Below, piece by piece: positions 5,512-10,086 of a stretch of 10,086 bases of DNA. The notes beneath the pieces were generated by a model. That model saw only the letters and a program-made list of their open reading frames with translations, did not search any database and was not told where the DNA came from. The DNA comes from a bacterium (GTDB lineage Bacteria; Pseudomonadota; Gammaproteobacteria; Berkiellales; Berkiellaceae): the NCBI GenBank assembly GCA_009927065.1, contig RFNU01000231.1, forward strand, positions 1 through 10,086. The letters are read 5' to 3'. The position numbers and the translations under genes are program-made. Position 1 is the first letter of the stretch. Every line of letters begins with the position of its first letter.

Positions 5512-6279
5512 CTACAAAGAGCTTTTATCTGCTTTACCTTGATAGCAACAAACTATGCCGTTTGTATAATTTTGACTGACAATGTCAACAAAGCCGACCT
5601 CTTGTAACGCTCTAATGCATTTATCTTGATCCCAAAAAACAGCAATTGAATCTGCTAAGTATTGATAACTTGATGTATCATTAAATAAAAATTTCCCTAT
5701 AACAGGTAAACAATGATCTCGGTAAAAATTGTATGCTTGATCAAAAGGGGGCTGTACTTTTGCAAACTCTAATAAATAAAAATGGCCTTCTGGCTTTAAA
5801 ACCCTATAAATTTCTCTGAGACATTGCATACGATCTGCAACATTTCTAAAACCAAACGACAAGGTTAGAACAGAGATGGAATTATCAGGAATAAGGGTTA
5901 AATTTTCTCCGAAAGCACAAAGAAAATTGATTTCTATTTGAGGTTTTTTTTTGTAAAGTTGCAGTTTTGCTGTGCGCATTTGCGCAACAAAAAGCATTTC
6001 TTTATTAGGATCAACTGCATAAATTTTGCTCGGTTCTGTTTTAGAAGCTAATTTTAAAAATATATCTCCACTGCCACAAGCTAAATCTAATACTATATCT
6101 CCAGCAGCGACTTTAACAGACTCTATGAACTTGTTTTTCCAATAACGATGTAGCCCCAAAGAAAGAAAGTCGTTCATTTTATCATAATATGGAGCCACCT
6201 TACTGAAAATAGCCGAGACTCGCTCTTGTTTATCCTGGTAAGAAACGCTTTCATATCCAAAATCAGTCTGGTTGTTCAA
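5512..6279 (-). CDS. ubiE: UbiE demethyl-ubiquinone C-methyltransferase
   Basis: A 255-residue class I SAM-dependent methyltransferase (E. coli UbiE is 251) that adds the C2 methyl group of the benzoquinone ring in ubiquinone synthesis, and in menaquinone producers acts also on demethylmenaquinone. The UbiE signature YD-x-MN-x-x-x-S-x-x-x-H-x-x-W is complete at 32-47. The SAM motif reads DLACGSGD (65-72), with the acidic ribose ligand at D90 in AVDP. SFGFRNV (141-147), YRVLKPEG (158-165) and LLEFAK (169-174) are further family blocks. The start is TTG at 6279; no in-frame ATG or GTG lies between the upstream stop (6295-6297) and the conserved core, and the TTG gives the N-terminal length seen in relatives, just before the FGY motif. 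Only a weak GGA precedes it. The protein is fairly divergent and its C-terminus departs from the usual family ending. It opens the ubi-hit-tatA operon. Confidence 0.93.
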   Translation of the reverse strand: MNNQTDFGYESVSYQDKQERVSAIFSKVAPYYDKMNDFLSLGLHRYWKNKFIESVKVAAGDIVLDLACGSGDIFLKLASKTEPSKIYAVDPNKEMLFVAQMRTAKLQLYKKKPQIEINFLCAFGENLTLIPDNSISVLTLSFGFRNVADRMQCLREIYRVLKPEGHFYLLEFAKVQPPFDQAYNFYRDHCLPVIGKFLFNDTSSYQYLADSIAVFWDQDKCIRALQEVGFVDIVSQNYTNGIVCCYQGKADKSSL

Positions 6280-6298
6280 AGTGTAGTCCAGTTTTCAT
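6263..6298 (-). other. Short out-of-frame ORF overlapping the ubiE start
   Basis: ATG at 6298 opens an 11-codon frame (MKTGLHFEQPD, stop TGA at 6263-6265), shifted by one base from ubiE and spanning the ubiE TTG start at 6279. It is the first ATG upstream of ubiE. It could be chance, a translational leader that couples to the weak TTG start, or the original ubiE start separated by a one-base indel. No clear Shine-Dalgarno precedes it. Confidence 0.25.
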
Positions 6299-6307
6299 GA
6301 ATTACTT

Positions 6308-6332
6308 ATCAGTATATCGAATTATTACTGAT
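6308..6332. repeat. 7-bp inverted repeat upstream of ubiE
   Basis: ATCAGTA (6308-6314) and TACTGAT (6326-6332) form a perfect 7-bp dyad around an 11-nt centre. It overlaps the candidate ubiE promoter and lies about 30-50 nt before the ubiE start, so an operator or a hairpin in the leader are both possible. Function is not shown by the sequence. Confidence 0.35.
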
Positions 6333-6349
6333 TTGCCTCCGCCAGTAAA
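6321..6349 (-). promoter_or_regulatory. Candidate promoter for the ubiE operon
   Basis: On the minus strand TTTACT (6349-6344, 4 of 6 to TTGACA) and AATAAT (6326-6321, 5 of 6 to TATAAT) are separated by exactly 17 nt, about 42 nt before the ubiE TTG. The spacing is ideal but the -35 is poor and the region is AT-rich, so this is tentative. The -10 box lies inside the 6308-6332 dyad. Confidence 0.28.
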
Positions 6350-6458
6350 TGGCTAACTTAATGTTAGTGAGTACTGCCGTAAATCCATGTTAAACAAAAT
6401 AAACATGTTTTGCCAAAATAACACGACATTAACTACTTTTTTCTTGCTTTAAGATGAT

Positions 6459-6475
6459 CACTCAGCTGCTAAGTG
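6459..6475 (-). repeat. Small stem-loop in the hslU-ubiE gap
   Basis: Read on the minus strand, CACTTAG and CTGAGTG pair over 7 bp with a 3-nt loop (CAG); one pair is U.G in RNA. The plus-strand RNA would instead have a C-A mismatch at that place. No T-run follows in the minus direction, so it is not a canonical terminator. Confidence 0.35.
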
Positions 6476-6518
6476 CTGGCGAAATTAGTAAAAATTTCTT
6501 ATAACTAATACTTGCAGA

Positions 6519-6560
6519 AATACTTGCTATCGAAAAATAGTTTCATCGATAACAAGTATT
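6519..6560 (-). terminator. Strong stem-loop just after the hslU stop codon
   Basis: Arms of 15 bp (6519-6533 and 6546-6560) surround a 12-nt loop, and the stem begins 6 nt after the hslU stop codon. The arms are complementary except at one place, which in the minus-strand RNA is a U.G wobble pair and in plus-strand RNA would be an A-C mismatch. This fits a structure formed in the typA-hslV-hslU transcript. It has few G/C pairs and is followed by TTCTGC rather than a T-run, so it may protect or process the mRNA 3' end rather than act as a classical intrinsic terminator. An ATACTTGC element in one arm (6520-6527) is repeated directly at 6508-6515. Confidence 0.5.
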
Positions 6561-6566
6561 GTCATT

Positions 6567-7904
6567 TTAAAGCACGAACTGATAAAGATCTTCTGATTTT
6601 AACAAAGCATTTAATTGACGATTAACAAATTCTTCTGTTACAACAACTTCTGATTGATTTTCTGTTGCATCATAAAAAACATCTTCTAGTAATCGCTCCA
6701 TGACTGTATGTAATCTACGAGCCCCTATATTTTCAGTGCGCTCATTCACTTCACAAGCTATTTCAGCTATACGGCGAATTCCTTCACTTGTAAAAGTTAA
6801 CTGTATTTTTTCTATCTTTAAAAGAGCCTGATATTGAGCAATTAATGAAGCATCTGTTACTGACAAAATTGAAATAAAATCATTTACTGTTAACGAGGTT
6901 AGTTCAACTCTAACAGGTAAACGACCTTGTAATTCTGGTATCAAATCAGAAGGTTTACTTAACTGAAAAGCACCAGAAGTAATAAATAAGATATGATTTG
7001 TTTGAATCGTTCCGTAGCGAGTGGAAACAGCACAACCTTCTATCAAGGGTAAGAGATCTCTTTGTACACCTTCTCTAGAAACATCTGAGCCGAATCCTTG
7101 TTGACGCTGACACACTTTATCGATCTCATCAATAAAAACTATACCTTGATCCTCAACACATTTTATCGCTAAAGCTTTAATATCATCTTCATCAACTAAT
7201 CGAGCAACCTCCTCATCTTTTATGATTTTAAATGCATCAGCAATTCTAACTGTTTTTTTTCTTTTACGATCACCCCCAATAGATTGAAAGACACTATGAA
7301 TCTGTGATGTCATTTCTTCCATTCCTGGTGGAGCCATAATTTCTAAATCAACAATAGGCTGTGCAACTTCAATTTCAATCTCTTCTTTATCAAACTGACC
7401 ATTTAGTATTTGCTCTGCCAATACATCGCGATTAGATGATAGAGTCTCTATTTGGTCGGATTGATTTAAAATTTTATCAATGATTATATCTAGAGCTGCT
7501 TGCTGCGCGATAACACTAACGCGCTTAGTTGATTTCTCTTTTAATTCCTTAAAAAACTTATCTATTAAATCTCTAATAATAGATTCAACATCACGACCAA
7601 CATAACCTACTTCAGTAAATTTTGTTGCTTCGACTTTAATAAAAGGTGCTTCAATAAGATGCGCTAGACGGCGTACAATTTCTGTTTTACCAACACCTGT
7701 GGGTCCGATCATTAAAATATTTTTAGGTGTTATTTCTTGTTGAATTGGCCCCTCTACAAATTTACGAATAGCACGATGGCGTAACGCAATTGCAACTTTC
7801 TTCTTGGCTTCTTGCTGCCCAACAACATATCTATCAAGTTGTTCAACAATTTGTCGCGGCGTCATGATATTTTCGTCATGTGAAGCTAGTTTTGGACTTA
7901 ACAT
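6567..7904 (-). CDS. hslU: ATP-dependent protease ATPase subunit HslU (ClpY)
   Basis: A 445-residue AAA+ unfoldase (E. coli HslU is 443) that forms hexameric rings, unfolds substrates with ATP and feeds them into the HslV peptidase. Visible landmarks: MTPRQIV at 14-20; Walker A GPTGVGKT (67-74); the substrate-gripping pore loop GYVG (100-103) within KFTEVGYVGRDVES; the intermediate I domain at about 110-235, including IMAPPGMEEMTSQ (189-201); Walker B IVFIDEIDK (255-263); DVSREGVQRDLLPLIEG (274-290); and sensor 2 ENIGARRLHT (391-400). The C-terminus EDLYQFVL corresponds to the EDLSRFIL tail that inserts into HslV pockets and activates it; two central residues differ. AGGA lies 8 nt before the ATG at 7904; a second in-frame ATG at codon 14 matches the E. 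coli start more closely, so the first 10 or so residues may be a lineage-specific extension. It begins 10 bp after hslV, and the two are cotranscribed. Confidence 0.97.
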   Translation of the reverse strand: MLSPKLASHDENIMTPRQIVEQLDRYVVGQQEAKKKVAIALRHRAIRKFVEGPIQQEITPKNILMIGPTGVGKTEIVRRLAHLIEAPFIKVEATKFTEVGYVGRDVESIIRDLIDKFFKELKEKSTKRVSVIAQQAALDIIIDKILNQSDQIETLSSNRDVLAEQILNGQFDKEEIEIEVAQPIVDLEIMAPPGMEEMTSQIHSVFQSIGGDRKRKKTVRIADAFKIIKDEEVARLVDEDDIKALAIKCVEDQGIVFIDEIDKVCQRQQGFGSDVSREGVQRDLLPLIEGCAVSTRYGTIQTNHILFITSGAFQLSKPSDLIPELQGRLPVRVELTSLTVNDFISILSVTDASLIAQYQALLKIEKIQLTFTSEGIRRIAEIACEVNERTENIGARRLHTVMERLLEDVFYDATENQSEVVVTEEFVNRQLNALLKSEDLYQFVL

Positions 7905-7914
7905 GTTATCTTTC

Positions 7915-8454
7915 CTAAATATCTAAACATTCAAAAACATGATTTGTATTAGTATAAACACAAATCGAACTTGCAATTTTTAGAGACTCTGCAGCAATGG
8001 TTAAAGCATCTAATTGAGTGTGATTTAATAACGCTACGGCTGCTGCTTGCGCATATGATCCGCCAGAACCAATCGCAATCAATCCCTGTTCTGGCTCAAT
8101 AACATCCCCGTTACCTGTTAGAATCAAGGATGTTTCTTTATCAGCGATTGCAAGAAGAGCTTCTAGTCGGCGCAAGACCTTATCTGTACGCCAATCTTTA
8201 GCAAGCTCAACAGCACTGCGCAACAAATGTCCTTGATGCTTTTGCAATTTAGACTCAAATCGCTCAAAAAGAGTAAAAGCATCTGCTGTGCCACCAGCAA
8301 AACCAGCTATCACCTTATCATGAAAGATGCGTCGAACCTTGCGGGCATTTCCTTTCAATATAGTATGCCCCATAGAAACTTGTCCGTCTCCACCAATGAC
8401 TACTTGGTTTCCCCGACGCACACATACTATAGTTGTACCTTCATATTGCTGCAT
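7915..8454 (-). CDS. hslV: ATP-dependent protease peptidase subunit HslV (ClpQ)
   Basis: A 179-residue proteasome-beta-like threonine protease that stacks as two hexameric rings and degrades proteins unfolded by HslU in the cytoplasm. A six-residue propeptide (MQQYEG) precedes TTIV; removal exposes Thr7, the N-terminal nucleophile (Thr1 of the mature E. coli enzyme, which loses only Met). The remaining active-site residues are in place: GGDG with D23 (mature Asp17), K34 and K39 (mature Lys28 and Lys33), and IGSGG (127-131). The blocks IAGFAGGTADAFTLFERFE and VELAKDWRTD are nearly identical to E. coli. GAGG lies 9 nt before the ATG. The gene follows typA by 14 bp and precedes hslU by 10 bp, so all three are probably one transcript here. 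A heat-shock promoter could lie inside typA; I see no clear one. Confidence 0.97.
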   Translation of the reverse strand: MQQYEGTTIVCVRRGNQVVIGGDGQVSMGHTILKGNARKVRRIFHDKVIAGFAGGTADAFTLFERFESKLQKHQGHLLRSAVELAKDWRTDKVLRRLEALLAIADKETSLILTGNGDVIEPEQGLIAIGSGGSYAQAAAVALLNHTQLDALTIAAESLKIASSICVYTNTNHVFECLDI

Positions 8455-8468
8455 AATGCTCTACCTCT

Positions 8469-10086
8469 TTAATCTTTTTGAGAACGCTTTCTTTCAACTT
8501 CAGTTAAATATTTTTTTCTTAAACGAATAGAAACTGGTGTGATTTCAACTAATTCATCATCATTGATCGTTTCTAGAGCAATCTCTAAAGTCATTCTTTT
8601 GGGCGGTGTTAAGATAATATTTTCATCAGTACCAGAAGCACGCATATTGGTCAGTTGTTTACCCTTAGTAACATTTACAACTAAATCATTATTGCGCGAA
8701 TGAATACCAACGATCATGCCCTCATAAACTTTGGTTTGAGGATCAACTAACATTTGGCCTCGTTCTTGCAAATTAAACAAAGAATAACCAGTAGCTTCAC
8801 CAGCGCACATAGAGATCATCGCACCTTGAGAACGGCCAGAGACTTTCAACGAATCTAAATAAGGTCTGTATTCAATAAAGACGTGAGACATGATTCCTTG
8901 ACCAGAAGTTAACATCAGAAATTGATAATGAAACCCAATTAACCCGCGCGATGGAATTTCAAAACTCATTTTACAACGATCTTGCTGTGTATTTTCCATA
9001 TCTTTAACGAGACCCTTGCGACGACCCAGCTCTTCCAGAACAGTCCCTTGTAAGGTGAGTGGTACATCAACAATAAGCAATTCGACTGGCTCATAGATCT
9101 GATCATTAATTTTTTTCAATATAACTTCAGGACGTCCAACAGCCATTTCAAATCCTTCTCGACGCATCGTCTCGAGCAAGATAGAAAGATGCAGCTCCCC
9201 GCGACCTTTTAAGATAAACTTATCAGCAGTCTCACCTTCTGCAAGTTTCAAGGCAACATTGATCTTAGCTTCATGCTCTAAACGCTCACGAATTTGTCGA
9301 GTAGTTAATAGCTTGCCTTCTTTACCAACAAAAGGTGAATCATTAACCTGCATGACCATGCTAACAGTGGGTTCATCGATTTTTAAAGCAGGATATGGGG
9401 TAAGATCAGCAGGATCTGTGACTGTTGTGGAAACATTAAGGTCATTTGAGCCACTGATAGCTATAATGTCTCCAGCAGAGCCCTCTTGAATTTCAACGCG
9501 ATCCAAACCTACTGCTCTATAAATACCTGAGATTTTAGTCTGAATTTTTTGTCCTTCCGGCGTCAGCAAGGCAACGACTTGATTGCGAACCACTTTACCT
9601 CGCTGCACACGCCCAATACCTAAAGTACCAACGTATGGTGAATAATCTAACGTTGTAATTTGCATTTTAAAAGGCTGTTCAGGTTCAACAGCGGGTGGTT
9701 TGACATGGCTAATAATAAAGTCAAGCAATGGATTCATGTTGAGGTGTTCATGCTCAAGATGAGTAACCGCCCAACCTTCTAGTGCTGAAGTGTAAATGAT
9801 GGGGAAGTCTAGCTGTTGATCAGTTGCTCCTAAGGAATCAAATAATTCGAAAACCTGATCCATCACTTTCTCGGGATCCGCGCCTGGTCTATCAATTTTA
9901 TTAATAACGACAATAGGGTTGAGTCCACATGCAAACGCTTTTTGTGTAACAAAACGTGTTTGAGGCATTGGGCCGTCAACAGCATCAACAACTAGTAATA
10001 CAGAATCAACCATTGTTAAAACACGCTCAACCTCACCGCCAAAATCAGCATGGCCTGGGGTGTCTACAATATTAATAGCATAATCC
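8469..10086 (-). CDS. typA: Ribosome-associated translational GTPase TypA/BipA, 5' end outside window
   Basis: The frame is open from the window edge to TAA at 8469-8471, giving 538 residues; about 70 N-terminal residues, including the GTP-binding P-loop, lie outside (E. coli TypA is 607). The first methionine in the window (10013) is internal, because the frame continues upstream through NIVDTPGHADFGGEVERV, the G3 switch II region of translational GTPases. In the visible fragment G3 DTPGH is at 8-12, G4 NKID at 62-65 and G5 TSAL at 99-102. An EF-Tu-like domain II follows from about 130, then EF-G-like domains with ERLEHEAKINVAL and GRGELHLSILLETMRREGFE, then the TypA-specific C-terminal domain ending in RKKYLTEVERKRSQKD. 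The protein binds the ribosome like EF-G and supports 50S assembly and growth at low temperature or under stress. No truncation or frameshift is visible. It leads into hslV with 14 bp between. Confidence 0.97.
   Translation of the reverse strand, partial: DYAINIVDTPGHADFGGEVERVLTMVDSVLLVVDAVDGPMPQTRFVTQKAFACGLNPIVVINKIDRPGADPEKVMDQVFELFDSLGATDQQLDFPIIYTSALEGWAVTHLEHEHLNMNPLLDFIISHVKPPAVEPEQPFKMQITTLDYSPYVGTLGIGRVQRGKVVRNQVVALLTPEGQKIQTKISGIYRAVGLDRVEIQEGSAGDIIAISGSNDLNVSTTVTDPADLTPYPALKIDEPTVSMVMQVNDSPFVGKEGKLLTTRQIRERLEHEAKINVALKLAEGETADKFILKGRGELHLSILLETMRREGFEMAVGRPEVILKKINDQIYEPVELLIVDVPLTLQGTVLEELGRRKGLVKDMENTQQDRCKMSFEIPSRGLIGFHYQFLMLTSGQGIMSHVFIEYRPYLDSLKVSGRSQGAMISMCAGEATGYSLFNLQERGQMLVDPQTKVYEGMIVGIHSRNNDLVVNVTKGKQLTNMRASGTDENIILTPPKRMTLEIALETINDDELVEITPVSIRLRKKYLTEVERKRSQKD

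Noticed and set aside
6401..6410. AAACATGTTT palindrome as an operator
   Set aside because: A 10-bp AT-rich palindrome is expected by chance at this composition and lies well away from any candidate promoter.
8227..8530. Plus-strand ORFs of 67-81 codons opposite hslV and typA
   Set aside because: They lie antisense to highly conserved genes, have no recognisable domain or ribosome-binding site, and reflect the codon pattern of the minus-strand genes.
1..10086. Mobile element, phage, CRISPR, tRNA/rRNA or defence-system content
   Set aside because: All coding space is taken by conserved housekeeping genes in a familiar order; I found no transposase, integrase, regular repeat array or tRNA-like fold.

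Overview
The window looks like a chromosomal housekeeping stretch of an AT-rich gammaproteobacterium. By eye the G+C content is roughly one third; I did not compute it. Gene content and order are typical of gammaproteobacteria: hslVU, then the ubiE-ubiJ-ubiB cluster running into tat genes, then erpA next to a MepM-type M23 peptidase. Low G+C, divergent proteins and lost neighbours suggest a host-associated or reduced lineage, for example in the Legionellales (Coxiella, Rickettsiella, Legionella relatives). The lineage is an inference from layout and recollection of family sequences, not from a search.

Every gene lies on the minus strand, so transcription reads from high to low coordinates. 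Block 1 (10086-6567) is typA (5' end outside the window), hslV and hslU: a ribosome-associated GTPase followed by the HslUV protease. The three genes are tightly spaced, and hslU is followed at once by a 15-bp stem-loop. A 287-bp gap (6280-6566) holds that stem-loop and two smaller dyads. Block 2 (6279-2857) is ubiE, ubiJ, ubiB, a HIT-family nucleotide hydrolase and tatA, with gaps or overlaps of -1 to 14 bp, clearly one operon. It combines ubiquinone biosynthesis with a Tat export component. A 359-bp gap (2498-2856) follows, exactly where tatB lies in relatives such as Pseudomonas. No intact tatB is present. Block 3 (2497-1) is a divergent tatC, the Fe-S carrier erpA, and an M23 cell-wall endopeptidase whose 3' end runs off the window.

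The genes serve respiration and envelope biogenesis: UbiE/J/B make ubiquinone, TatA/TatC export folded cofactor-bearing proteins (in many bacteria including the Rieske protein), ErpA supplies Fe-S clusters, HslUV performs protein quality control, and the M23 enzyme opens peptidoglycan crosslinks.

I see no mobile element, CRISPR array, tRNA, rRNA or defence system, and no undescribed multi-gene system. The most interesting signals are the altered Tat system (no tatB, TatC lacking two normally conserved glutamates), the stem-loop after hslU whose G.U pair favours a minus-strand transcript, and the non-ATG start of ubiE overlapped by a short out-of-frame ORF.
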